Assembly (NCBI GenBank): GCA_015179045.1 | Contig: WHUZ01000116.1 | Span: 91,039 to 155,038, forward strand | DNA from: Kalaharituber pfeilii | Lineage: Eukaryota; Ascomycota; Pezizomycetes; Pezizales; Pezizaceae | Length of the DNA: 64,000 bases | Direction of reading: 5' to 3' | Translations under genes and position numbers: made by a program | Shown: piece after piece, positions 31,480 through 42,159 of the stretch | How the letters are laid out: every line of letters begins with the position of its first letter | Numbering within the stretch: the first letter of the stretch is position 1 | The notes under the pieces: model-generated | What the model was told of the DNA's origin: nothing | Databases searched by the model: none | Seen by the model: only the letters and a program-made list of their open reading frames with translations

Positions 31480-32630
31480 ACAGACAGACAGACAACAGAA
31501 GTTTGAAAATTTTTCAGTGCTATAATTGATTTATATCTTATTGGAATTCATGATTACGTTCGCTTAATGTTATACAGTAGGTGATCAAGTTGGAGTCGTA
31601 ACATAAGAGATGTCAGGCCTCCCATCGCCAAGAACTGTTCCATATCCAGGCCAAGAACCAAGGACATGACAAGAGTGTGAAGTAAGCATCTGGCAACCTG
31701 GCTATTGTACCTTATTGTGTCCACACACCATTACTTTAATTACCTACTGCCAATCGTGCATCTATTCATATTCTGCTTTATTGAGCAGTGAAGCAGTGTT
31801 TGTGCGGTGCGGGTCGAACGCTTACCATGACGAGGTATCAACAACCTGGCGTACTTGCTAGAACAAATTTACCACCAAAACTACGCAATTTTCGCACTGG
31901 ATATCTCAAGAACCACAACTACTTTTTTTTTATACGCTTTGCAGGGGAATTAGACAAAGGGTAATTCTTGAGCTTCGTCAAAAATTGTGAGTGTGAAGAA
32001 ATTATGGCTTGTCGCATTTCAGCCGTCATTTATTTGAATTGGATCCCCATACAAAATGTTTATAAGACTAGAATATAGCTTCAAGATTGTGTTTCTGTGT
32101 TATTAATTGTATATCTGCACTTGGCGAAAAGTTTTGCGGGACAATGATACCATAGATTGATCATAATGGGTTGTCACACATCCTATGCAACACTGGATTC
32201 TTTTTCTCCTCCATATTGCATCAGCACTCGCTTAGCCAGCTGTTAATAGTCCAATCGAGAAAGCAAATTCAATGATTTCGACTTTTTGCACACATCTCAC
32301 AAGGGTTCTGAGGCTATACCTCATTATGTGTGAGCTATATGTACGCACCACTGTTGTGTGCGCTGAATGGTGCATCAATATGTGTTTATTCGAGTTCAAT
32401 GAATGAACAAGTCTCACCTAAGCCCTGGCGCATATTGATCTTGAAACACATTAGGACTAGGCGCTGTTAGGAAATAAGGTTTTCTTTATGGTTTGTTGTT
32501 CGATAACAATTATTCAGCCGCTTAATGGATTATAACGGAGGATAAAACTCACTTTCTGTCAATTGTACATGTAACGCACATGACTTGTAGCAACAGTACA
32601 AAAAACAAATAAATTCAAATAAACAATAAT
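31480..32630. other. Upstream region of the beta-trefoil gene; no other gene
   Basis: The A/T-moderate non-coding stretch includes the likely promoter near 31450-31600. No clear TATA motif was chosen. Confidence 0.4.
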
Positions 32631-32639
32631 AGTGGTATC

Positions 32640-32883
32640 CAAAGTTGACTTTAACGACTTCGTTAAGCCCAATCTTCCGCTCTCCCTGCCATAAGCTGGC
32701 AGCCTCTACTGTATGCGGGGTTACTGTCTTTCACCACAAAGCCCGTACACTACGTCCCGGCACACGTTTTACACCAAAACTGAGCATGCGCGATAACAAT
32801 TGATCTATGGTACTTAGGAGGTTCAAGCGATCTGGATGTTGAGATATCGCTGTGGGAAAAAGCGTTAAAGTCGACTTTGAATT
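32640..32883. mobile_element. MITE-like element with CAAAGTYGACTTTAACG ends
   Basis: CAAAGTTGACTTTAACG near the left edge and CGTTAAAGTCGACTTTG at the right edge are inverted. Inside is a decayed tail-A-like piece (AAGCTGGCAGCC...ATGCGGGGTTACTG) and the repeat shared with 1262-1425. TSDs are not clear. Confidence 0.5.
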
Positions 32884-33140
32884 CCTTTAATTACAAGTTG
32901 CAAAATTACCGATACCCAGGTTCCCTCACTCCGGACTAGCGCCATAGCCCTGGGTGAATCAAATAGCTATGCGCAGCTTAATTCCGATGCACCAAGTTAC
33001 AGTAGCGAGACAATAACAAGGGTTGCGTAGGTAAGGCGTTCACGAACTTGCCTATGAGAGTGAATCAGAATACTTTACAAGGCATTCGCGCACTTTCCAA
33101 TGATGTTGAATCTTAAAGAGCAGCGCCGCGATGTCAGAGA

Positions 33141-33691
33141 TTTTTTTTTTTTTTTTTTTATATCAATACTCGCGTGCCGCCCTATGGGCTATGGCGAGGT
33201 CTAGTTACATCAAAACAAAGTACAAGTACGGAACAATAGAAGTAAATCCCCCGGGGCTAACCCCTCGCCCATTCCAAAATTCCTATCACTCCCCGAAGGC
33301 CCTCCCCTTCATCTTGGTCACCCAAGGGTCTGCACAATCCATCCTCACCTCTTGGGCATCTCTGCTTCGAGACTCTACATTGAGACAATATATGAAGGGT
33401 CGTTTCTTCAGCCTCGCCGCACCACCGGCATTCCGGGCTGTCAGCTGTGCCGACCTTGAATTTCCAGCGCCGGAGGCCCTTGCCTCCAAGGATGCCAGCT
33501 AGCGTTGCGACCCTATTGCCTAGTCTGCGTAGTGGCCTATATGACATATGCAGTCTGTTTCTTTCGGCCGCTCTCCTTGCTTTGGCCTCTTGTTTCATCC
33601 CGTCCTCCGTGACAACCTCGTTTTGATATGGCAGCTGTGTACCAACCTTGGCTGCTCGATCTGCTTCGGTGTTGCCTGGGATTCCTTTAAT
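33141..33691 (-). mobile_element. LINE-B 3' end with ORF2 C-terminus
   Basis: Perfect 13-bp TSDs GCGATGTCAGAGA lie at 33128-33140 and 33692-33704. In minus orientation the 551-bp insert encodes the end of ORF2. An RNase H tail (GIPGNTEADRAAKVG) is followed by a zinc knuckle CRWCGEAEETTLHILSQC and the end VIGILEWARG-stop, with no break from 33598 to 33257. A 3' UTR and tail B follow. This shows that an autonomous LINE carries tail B, so it is a likely donor of enzymes for the ORF1-only and stub B copies. Confidence 0.92.
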
Positions 33692-33798
33692 GCGATGTCA
33701 GAGAGCGCGGCAGGGTATCGTACAACAAGTTGTTATATTTTGGACAGGAACACACAAAAGAAGGTCAAACCGCTAACGAAGGCTTTTATTCAACAAGC

Positions 33799-33799
<1 letters not shown>

Positions 33800-33835
<36 letters not shown>

Positions 33836-34000
33836 ATCATTACTCGCGTGCCGCCCTATGGGCTATGGCGAGGTTACGTACATAAGAGATAAATAAGAGA
33901 ATAATAATAAGTCAGAAAGTGACTTAAGGAAATGACATAAGATGAGCTTAAACACGTCTTCGCTGTATAATCAATCCTCCATTTCGTGCATCAGTTTCAT
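33800..34000 (-). mobile_element. Family-B insertion
   Basis: About 30 T are followed by tail B and B 3' UTR-like sequence. The right border is unclear and runs into the LINE-A 3' UTR near 34020. Confidence 0.75.
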
Positions 34001-34439
34001 TATCGTGTCCTGCTCTCCTTTCGGCGGTTCGCCGGCCTCGAGCTGGGCTAGCAGGAGGTCGGAGGGTACGTAGGATAGGTAGGTACTGTACCAAAAAGTG
34101 CGGTGTTATTACTTCGGTATGCATCGTAGCTTAACGGAACTACCACATTACATTAGTGAATTTCAAATTCAGAAATTGCCAGCCATAAATAAAGCCGACT
34201 TGGCGTACATATACTTTCCCCGAATTTGTCCGGTATTGTCTGCATTACATACTGTGCAGTTTGTAAAATATGCCCAAATCTTATAGTGCTAGCACAACCA
34301 TAGCCATTTCGTAATGTGCTTTGTACTAAATTGAATATTATCATCATTACATATAGTATTCATACACTTTGCTATGCAATCTATAGACAAGTATTTGGCT
34401 GCTAATAGCCGACAAGTGCCGGCTACCTAGCATAGGCAG

Positions 34440-34760
34440 CTACTTCTCCTACCTTCTAGAACTTGACCCCAGTGAAGAAATTCTCTAAAATGTTATATTC
34501 CTCCCCATTCTCCGCCTTTCTTTTCCAATTCTTTCCCATGTCACTCCACCTCTCAAAACCTGTTCTCCTAGCTTCTGCATCGGAAAGCGAGATGCTCTCC
34601 CGTTTGCACCTCCCCATACCTGCACCTATCTGATTCCACCACCTCCAGCTTCTTTAACATAAAGCAGTTGTTCTCCACATGGCTATCCCTCTATACTTTT
34701 TCATAGCCAACTTATTCTCTAGATCTGGGATTTTCAGGTCCCAACATGATAAAACAGTTT
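34440..34760 (-). pseudogene. LINE-C ORF2 C-terminal relic
   Basis: The minus frame includes WKRKAENGEEYNILENFF and TGVKF-stop (about 34550-34455), matching 7152-7220. Upstream text (MGRCKRESISLSDAEARRTG) is the region before that terminus. Tail and TSD are missing. Confidence 0.65.
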
Positions 34761-34906
34761 CACAGAGTTTGTCTTAAGAGCTAGTAGGTCTTCTTCCTCT
34801 CTTATCTCTAATAGTATGTTAGCTTAATGAATCTTGATTTCTGCCTAGAGATTCTAATGATTTGAAAGATATCTTCATCAATATTTTTAAGAATATACTA
34901 CTAATA

Positions 34907-35842
34907 AGCAAAACCTCTCGGGACAGGCACTTTCTGCCTGTACGCACACTGGCCGTTTTTCCCACTTATGATCGCCTGGTCTCAGCCTGGGCCTCAGCTT
35001 GAGTCCGAGCTGGCCATGGAATTGCCCCAAAATACTGGTAGCCTCCGCTTGTCTGAGAGTGCTTTCACTTGATCTGCCAATGGTACAGCAACGCATAGGG
35101 ACGAAAGTGCAGAAAGATTTTTTGCGCACTGATGTAGTTGGTAGAGGCTTGCTACGCACGGATGAGGCTTGCAATATCCATGCATTTATTTTTTACACTA
35201 GACAAATACCTACTAGACGAGAACAACCTACTAGTAGGGATTGATTGATCGTCTCTATTTCTTTAGCCTCAAATAAATAAAATAACAACACACGGTACTA
35301 GTAATTGTTATAATAGCAATAAGTATCACAATCAGTAACTCTATACTTACTACTCTATTGTTTTCATGCCCAGATAGCAAACCTATAACTTCATTGCGTA
35401 GTTCACAATTATTGCAGAGAGTAATGTCAAGATAATCTCACAAAATTGCAAGATTGGCAAAAAAAATATGCAGTATTATAATTTATAACTTAAACAAGTA
35501 ATTTTCAAAAATAGCTAGGTAATACCCGCAGGTGGCTTGAAACTAGGGCACAGACTATGTCCTGGTGATTACCACTTGTCTCTACTTGTCTAGCGTTAGG
35601 AAAAATGCATGGGTATTGTCGGGCTACCGTTGCAAAAAAATCTTTCTGCCCTATGCGTTGCCATACTACTGGCAGATCAAGTGAAAGCACTCTCAAGCAA
35701 GCGGAGGCTACCGGTATTTTGGGGCAATTCCATGGCCAGCTCGGACTCAAGCTGAGGCCCAGGCTGAGACCAGGCGATCATAAGTGGGAAAAACGGCCAG
35801 TGTGCGTACAGGCAGAAAGTGCCTGTCCCGAGAGGTTTTGCT
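34907..35842. mobile_element. Palindromic (long-TIR) element
   Basis: The left arm starts AGCAAAACCTCTCGGGACAG (34907) and the right arm is its inverse ending at 35842. The arms run about 270-290 bp with scattered differences and surround a 370-bp A/T-rich centre. CTCGGGACAGG also occurs in the MULE-like TIR at 4563-6073, suggesting kinship. No transposase or clear TSD is present. Confidence 0.8.
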
Positions 35843-35849
35843 GAGCCCA

Positions 35850-37440
35850 TCCTCTTATATTCTGAGTCTATTACAGTCCTCCGTTCTGAGCCTACTCTTT
35901 AAGCTCAAATAGTCAATATTATTGAGCAAATTTGAGTAAGTTTTTGCTCTGCAATGATATTCTATATAATAGCTAATAATTATCTAATTCTATATAACTT
36001 ATAAATTCTTTTTATCTCATACTAGCAAAATCTCCCTATTGGCCTATTTATCTCTCTATTATCTTCTCTCAACTGTCTATTAGTATAACTATTATACTGC
36101 AACTTCTATGATTATATATGAATAAGAAACTAGATTCATATTATTCCAACAAAGTACACCTCTAGTATATATAAAACTTAAAGATATTAATGAGTCGTTC
36201 TATTTTTTCTAACTACTAGATTCTATTTAAGTAACTTTAGTAGATTTCTATAAATATATAAAGATAATTAAAGATATGTATAGAGATAAAGCTAGTTATG
36301 AGGATAAATATTTATATATATATTGAATTATTGTATGATTAGTATTAGTTTTACTTACTTAAAAAGTTATACTTTATTATCTGTATGTATTCTATATTTT
36401 AGTACATTATAACGGGGTGCTTCGTCACGGCCGATTATGTGAATAAAAAACTTAGAATATATTCTTATACAGAAATAACTTTAAGCGGGAGTGTTACAGC
36501 TTTCACTGATAATGGTTCTTCTGTCGGGGCGGGCCATCCAGCTCAAGTTAAATACTCTTACTGGATCCCATCCTAAGTGCCCTTTCTGACAGTGGCTTTC
36601 TACGGAGGCTGAGGCCTTGTTCCAATCTACTGGATACACGGTTCGGTCCGTTACCTATCAGGTTTCAGACTTATCAGCTCCTCCTAGCACTAAACCTAGC
36701 CTAGTTATCTCTTCTAGAGATAACGGAGTAGCATTTCTAATTAGGGCCCTGTGGCGGCTTACTCTGCCAAGCCGTAGGTGACTGACAGCGTCCTGTCCTG
36801 ATCAACCCTAGGCTTCCTGCTTAGTGCTTACTATTATTTCCTAATGGTGTTACACTACTAACGGAGCGACCGTTCTAGTAATGACTACCTCATTAGGAGA
36901 TCATAGACTCTCTATCGACTATGTCAACCTCCGTGACATACATGAATATAATTGAATATCTAATACAATATATTTAATATATATATTATATATCACTTTC
37001 AATATATACTACATTCTTCCTAGTATATACTTTTCTATAAATGCATTCTTTGCTGTATGTACTCTTGCTGAAGCGTATTCTTTAGTATATATACTATTTT
37101 TCAAATGTACTATCATTTTGCTGTACTTAAAATTTCATGAAGTTTAGACTAACTATATAATTGCCACTGAGTAATGTACTTAAAGCGAGAAGGATACTAT
37201 ATGTATATGGAAGTGAAGAATGTAAAATGAATGATATAACCTAAGGTACATCCAGAATAGATACTAAAGTTATGCATGTACATATTCCAACCATTACAGG
37301 ATTCAAATGGAATTGTTAGGATTATAGAATTAGCCTATACTAATTCATGAAATACGTACTCACCAGATACATCATTCTTGCTCGTGAAAGTCAATTAATA
37401 CCCGGTTAGCATGATAACCTTATCACAACCAGATCAAAAC
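35850..37440. repeat. AT-rich sequence with a GC-richer island at 36415-36945
   Basis: A/T-rich flanks surround a 530-bp island bounded by GTCACGG and CCGTGACA, resembling degenerate LTR borders. No TSD match was found, so the LTR reading is tentative. No gene. Confidence 0.45.
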
Positions 37441-37549
37441 TATAGCAATAACACCGCACTTTTTGGTACAGTAACTGCTGCAACCTTGCCCGGGTGTATC
37501 ATATGGGTCCGAGACCAAAAAACTAAAAAAGAAAAAAAAGTTGAACAGG

Positions 37550-38300
37550 GTCCTTAGTTCTACCCATCTCCACGCCGCTTGTGGTTAGTGGTTACCTCCA
37601 TCGCTGGAGACAACGGCATTCCACTTCAGCCAAAGCATACGTCAGTTCGATACTCCGGAACTCTTAACACTCTTTGCCAGCGCCTGGCCCCTAGCATAAA
37701 ATAGTAGCCGCAACACCGGCAGCCCCATTTCTAGCAGCGCCGGCAGAGGGAGACGAGGTCTAGGAGGTACGGATTTTGGGTTACAGTTACGATCCGACAT
37801 GGCGGAGATGAGAGGCTACAGCTGCAAGTCTGCTCATCTTAACTGGAAAAGCTGGGCTAGTTTCCTTTTCATCCCACTGCAGACGAGCTGCTATCACAAA
37901 CTTGCAGTTGTTAAGCACTGCCGCCTGGCATAGGCAGGTGCTCTGTATGAGGGCTGGTAGGGGAACTGTGGCAATATTGGATGCACAATGGAGCTGGCCG
38001 GAGCGTTGATACCATGGCCATCTCCCAGACATTCCGATTACTGGTACCGAAACAGGAGTAGAATGCGAAGTTGGCTGCGGAATGCCCCAGTTGGCCTTTT
38101 GCTGGCCCCCTTCCCCCGTGGTGTGGTTTAATGGCCAACGTCACTTTCAATGGCCAACGTCTGGTCACTAACGCGGATTGATGCGAATTATAAACCCCCC
38201 CCCCGACGTCGCTTTTCTAACTCAAATACCAGCAAAGACAAAGACCCATCCCAAGCGATATAATCAATCCAGTCAAAGTAAACAAAGATATACACTCTAG
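37550..38300. other. No gene; possible promoter of the 38348 gene
   Basis: Minus ORFs at 37787-38168 lack motifs. GATATAATC near 38257 lies about 90 bp before the 38348 ATG and could be a TATA-like element. Confidence 0.35.
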
Positions 38301-38347
38301 CCCAACTGTTGGCAAACGAGAATCGGCAGCGCCAATTATCCAGCGAC

Positions 38348-39043
38348 ATGAATGCCCCAACCTTACAGATTCCAATAGAGTTTCTTAGAGCTAACGCCAT
38401 TCGAAACAAGCAATATGACTTGTTCAAAATTAATCAGATGCTAACGGACGTCTTTGATCCAACGAGTTTCGGTCACAACTGGCAATACCAATGGCTCGGA
38501 GTTCTGAAAATCATCTCGGAACCTTTCCATGCGATACTTCGCGATAATCCTCCTGCTCCCCTCCGCAGGATCCCAGTTGGAGAGGTGAATCACTCATTAC
38601 AAGAGATAGGACCTGTGTATGATTGCACCCTGGCCGGCATTTTAGCTGACTACGCTCTCTGGATACTACATCGCGAAGAGGGCCCAGCTGATGCCCAGGC
38701 CTGGATGCAATATTATCCCCAGCAGAATCGGGCAAAGGATTATGTTCGTGACGCTGGGTGGCGTGGAAGGCAATGGGTGAAGATAGCTAACGACGTAGGC
38801 GCTGGACTTTTGTACGCTATCGCATGCTCACCAGGCATTGACCGCTGGGCACGCACAAAGTCCGAGAGGCTGTCGGAGCACGAATTAGATTTGGTCATTG
38901 CTTGGATTAGGACGAAGCCGAGATTGCTAGCTTATTGTTTGGATTTGACGGGACTGGTGGCTAGGATGTTGAGAGGTCAGAGGCCTGAGTATAGCGCCGC
39001 TGAAGTAGCAAAGTTTATTCAAAGGCCATTAACGGATCCTTGA
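38348..39043 (+). CDS. Hypothetical protein, 231 residues, intact
   Basis: An open frame from ATG at 38348 to TGA at 39041-39043, without introns. The frame extends 13 codons upstream but has no earlier ATG. The protein starts MNAPTLQIPIEFLRANAIRN and contains FDPTSFGHNWQYQWLGVLKI, AGILADYALWILHREEG, DVGAGLLYAIACSPGIDRW and ELDLVIAWIRTKPRLLAYCL. It is mainly helical, tryptophan-rich and soluble-looking, with no signal peptide or clear membrane span. I do not recognise the family. Its intact frame between decayed transposons suggests a functional gene; an upstream exon cannot be excluded. Confidence 0.65.
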   Translation: MNAPTLQIPIEFLRANAIRNKQYDLFKINQMLTDVFDPTSFGHNWQYQWLGVLKIISEPFHAILRDNPPAPLRRIPVGEVNHSLQEIGPVYDCTLAGILADYALWILHREEGPADAQAWMQYYPQQNRAKDYVRDAGWRGRQWVKIANDVGAGLLYAIACSPGIDRWARTKSERLSEHELDLVIAWIRTKPRLLAYCLDLTGLVARMLRGQRPEYSAAEVAKFIQRPLTDP

Positions 39044-39146
39044 GGGTCTAGGGCGAGCAGTAGGGTTTTTGTTCCCCTGTGTCTATCTTGATCAGAATCC
39101 TTTTTTTTTTAATGCAGGTCATTCATTTCTAGCCGAACTCACACCT

Positions 39147-39212
39147 CGCCATAGCCCTTAGGGCGGCATGTGAGTATATATATATATATTAGAAAAAAAA
39201 AAAAAAAAAAAA
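39147..39212 (+). mobile_element. Family-B stub insertion
   Basis: CTCGCCATAGCCCTTAGGGC with GTGAGTATATATAT and about 22 A. Only a short AACTC repeat is seen as possible TSD. Confidence 0.8.
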
Positions 39213-39217
39213 ACTCC

Positions 39218-39380
39218 TTTCAGCGATTCCGTATGTCCTCCCTTCTACCGTGCCATATTCTGTCTTTCCATACCCTGCACTCATCCAGGAGGTGCTCCGT
39301 TGTCTCATCTTGTTCCCCGCACCATCTACATTCGGGGCTATCATTCTTCCCATTGAACAAGCGTATATGGGCCCTGAGAG
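39218..39380 (-). pseudogene. LINE ORF2 C-terminal zinc-knuckle relic
   Basis: The minus frame reads NGKNDSPECRWCGEQDETTE and HLLDECRVWKDRIWHGRRED, a C-x2-C...H...C knuckle close to LINE-B at 33141-33691. It runs antisense to the neighbouring stub and LINE-A, so it is a separate insertion. Confidence 0.75.
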
Positions 39381-39524
39381 GAAGAGTTTTGTAGCGTCAA
39401 CATATATTCAGCGATAATTTGCGTGGAGGAAACATCGTTCGATTCTCACAGTTCGCTTCAGTAGTAATAATCTGAAGGAGATTGATTAAAGCAACCACCT
39501 CCCATGATCTCTAGGCCGAGACTA

Positions 39525-41130
39525 AGGATATGAAGCGGATTGGGGACAGGATAGCAGGCTTAATTAGGGAGGCGGCCCAAGCCAATGAGCTGCCTCTCGA
39601 GGCCTCAAAGGAGGAGGTCCTGGTCATCGGCAAGAAGGCCAGGAGGGCAGACATCAAAAGGAGTAAGTGGTTAGGTGTGTGACAGCACCCTTGATTTTGA
39701 TCACCATTGGAGAAGCCGGATTGATAAGCCAGAAAACTTCTGGGGGTTCTTTCTGAGCTGGGGAACTCTCAATGAGGGACGAGCCCTCTCTCATGGCGGA
39801 AGGCATATACCAGTATGGTGAGGGCAGTGGCTCTGTGGGGTTCCGAGATCTGCTGGAGAGGCCAGAGGAAATGGAGAGAGGAGGTTGAGAGGCTTCAGTA
39901 CCAGGCCCTTCGCAAGTGCACAGGGGCAGTTCAGGCGGCCGCGAGGGAGAACGTTGAGGCAATCACAGGTGTCGAAAGCGTGCCCACATTCCTTGACCAG
40001 TGCTAGGCGAGGTATGCATTAAGGTCTTTAAGGGACCCTTCAGGAGTGGGGGACCCATAATCTGAGAACTTCAGAGGGGTATAGGCTGCAGGACCAGACC
40101 GGGAGGGTGAAAAAGGCCGGAACTGGAGAGATTATGGGCTAAATTGGGCAGAGGATGTGAGCAAAGTGGATGGCTTTGAATCAGTACCAGGGCGAATTGC
40201 ACTCGAGGTTGACGAGGAGGAGAGAGTGTCTTGGGGGCGAGATGTACACCCACTTGGACCAGAAATTGAGGTCATTGACGTTACGCTGGGTGAGGAGGAT
40301 ACTCCTGCCCAGGGCGAGAAGGCTATCAACAAGGCCAAGGGCAATTCGTAGCTATATTCACAGATGGCAGTCACAGTGAGGATGGAGGAGTTGGAGGCAG
40401 ATGGTGCTGGAGGCAGGTGGTAGCAGGTGAGTTCGAAGGTTCCCAGTGGGTAGGCACAAATGCTACAATGTAGGACGGCGATGTCTCAGGCATGAGAGGT
40501 GCCCTTGAAGCTATTGATGGCAGGGCAAAAGTGCTACTGCTTGCAGACTGTCAGGCAGCCATCAGTGCAGTCCAGTGAGCAGGGAAAATTGAAAAGGTAA
40601 GGACGGCAGACCTAGCGAATGTGGTAGAGGGTTGTATCAGGAACGGTTGTATCAGGAACTAGTCCGAAATTTTTTTTATTTTTTTTTTTTATTTTTTTTT
40701 TTTTTTTATCATTAATCGCATGCCGCCCTAAGGGCTATGGCGATTTAAGGTACATAAGAATTAAAAGGGAAACAAACCCAAAATAAATTCCGTCTCCTGT
40801 GCTGCCCATGGCTGTCTCTGTGTTACAGGCTAAGGAAAAAAGGAAAAAAGGCTTAAGCCGGTCAGGTCCGTCTTTTGTCCCATTCATACTCGCATGAAAC
40901 TTAACTAGTCCGAAAGAGAAAGGAGGAGAGGGGAGCGAGATGAATTTGGGAAGGGTAAAGTTGTGAAGTGGGGAAGGAGAGCACTGACAAGTTGCACCTG
41001 GCTGAGCACTGGGAAAAGGTGGGGCTATGTGGAGGAGGAAGATCAGTGGTGAGGATGTGCAATGCACCTGTGGAGTGCGGGACACGTGGTGTTCAGGTGT
41101 GCTGATCTGGAGCAGCCCCAGAGGAAGGAT
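39525..41130 (+). pseudogene. LINE-A ORF2: RT thumb, RNase H, zinc knuckle
   Basis: Broken frames read LIREAAQANELPLEASKEEV, KKARRADIKRSKWLGV, then VRAVALWGSEICWRGQRKWR and YQALRKCTGAVQAAARENVE, the post-catalytic RT region of Tad-like LINEs. RNase H follows with AIFTDGSHSEDGG (first Asp), a GMRGALEAI helix and VLLLADCQAAI (second Asp site). The zinc knuckle appears at about 41060-41110. Many stops and frameshifts are present. RNase H would remove template RNA during integration in an active copy. Confidence 0.75.
40670..40902 (-). mobile_element. Family-B insertion with ORF1 end
   Basis: Perfect 13-bp TSDs AACTAGTCCGAAA lie at 40657-40669 and 40903-40915. The insert has a T-rich tract, tail B, 3' UTR, and the last codons of ORF1 (complement of GTCTTTTGTCCCATTCATAC). 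It interrupts LINE-A ORF2. Confidence 0.92.
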
Positions 41131-41136
41131 ATGGAT

Positions 41137-41415
41137 TAGTGAGCGGCACGAGCTAGCTCGAGCCAGGATTGATTATATACATAATATTGACAACCTAAAC
41201 TAAACTAAGCTAAATTTTCATCTTTCTCACTACTATCAGCTAAATTGTGCATTTCGAAGTTGTTGGTAGGTCAGAATGAGCTCCAAGTCTCTAATTAGGT
41301 ATTTACAGTTTATGAAACCTTGCACTGGCTAAGCATTTTAGCGAGCTCTCAAGAAAAACACAGCTCGAGCTCATGCCAGGCCAGCTCGAGCTGGCTCGGC
41401 TCGTGCCGCTCACTA
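41137..41415. mobile_element. hAT-type MITE, copy 2
   Basis: TIRs TAGTGAGCGGCACGAGC and GCTCGTGCCGCTCACTA. Eight-base TSDs ATATGGAT lie at 41129-41136 and 41416-41423. It is 279 bp with no ORF; the core matches 10402-10743 inverted. Confidence 0.92.
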
Positions 41416-41673
41416 ATATGGATGATGGGGTGCAAGTCACCTGGTAGTGCTGGGAGGACATAGAGGAGAAATGGTGGAGAGAGGAGGAAGTAGAGGGCAA
41501 CCCGGCCGAGGAGTGGTTCGCCGGCCCCGACCTGGGCTACAGTAGCCGAAGGCCGGGGGGGTACGTTGGCTACTCAAAGCGTGTACAACGGGTAGATATG
41601 TGGTTGTTTTAACGTCACCCGGGTATATGGGTCCCTGCCGCAGGCTGGTAGCCCGTATTCGGGGTTATGTGAT

Positions 41674-41718
<45 letters not shown>

Positions 41719-42159
41719 TCTCGAGGCCACCAGCACAACTAGAGCCAGCCATGGTAGAAAACAAAACCATCTTCTACCTCTTCTGTTGACTACTCATCTT
41801 CTGTATCATCATTTTGCCCACCTCCCTCGAACTAACCATCAACTTCAATTCAACCTATCGCCTCCCCCGCAGCTCGCTGTCCTATTCCGATCTCAATGTC
41901 GAGGACAGCATTCACAAGCTTTATCCGCAGAAAGGCAGCCGCGGAGGGGGTGGAGGCGGCGGTGATTTTGGGAGGGCAGTTCCATCCAGCTTGCGTGGAG
42001 CCTAGTTTGCGACCTGTCTATTGGTTATATCCTGTACCTGTCCTTGCTCTATACTGTATCACGTCCAGCAACCTCCTCGAGCCACGCCTAGCATCACGTG
42101 ACTTGAAGGCAATACTCGTACGGCAGGAGACAGGCGGAACAGAAATATCCACCCAGGGT

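Larger units (their letters stand above)
34086..37471. mobile_element. Tc1/mariner-type element, 3.4 kb, no transposase
   Basis: The left end is CTGTACCAAAAAGTGCGGTG and the right end is its complement. The match extends about 29 bp with one mismatch. TA flanks both ends (34084-34085, 37472-37473). It interrupts LINE-A exactly. The interior holds a LINE-C relic (34440-34760), a palindromic element (34907-35842) and AT-rich DNA, but no transposase; it has been filled and decayed by later events. Confidence 0.8.
34020..37545 (+). mobile_element. LINE-A 3' UTR split by a Tc1-like element
   Basis: GTTCGCCGGCCTCGAGCTGG and TACGTAGGATAGGTAGG (34027-34085) match the LINE-A 3' UTR. The continuation ACTGCTGCAACCTTGCCCGG...TATGGGTCC with an A-rich end lies at 37474-37545. 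The two halves join at a single TA to restore the order seen at 1110-1200. Confidence 0.75.
39500..41717 (+). mobile_element. LINE-A 3' half with two later insertions
   Basis: The element runs from the RT thumb through RNase H (to 40669), the zinc-knuckle region (40916-41136) and C-terminus plus 3' UTR (from 41424) to tail A and a 44-base poly(A) (41674-41717). It is interrupted by a B ORF1-only element (40670-40902) and a hAT MITE (41137-41415). Sequence resumes precisely after each TSD. Confidence 0.85.

Noticed and set aside
36415..36945. Third solo LTR
   Set aside because: GTCACGG/CCGTGACA borders are suggestive, but no matching 5-bp TSD was found, so it is only noted as an island.
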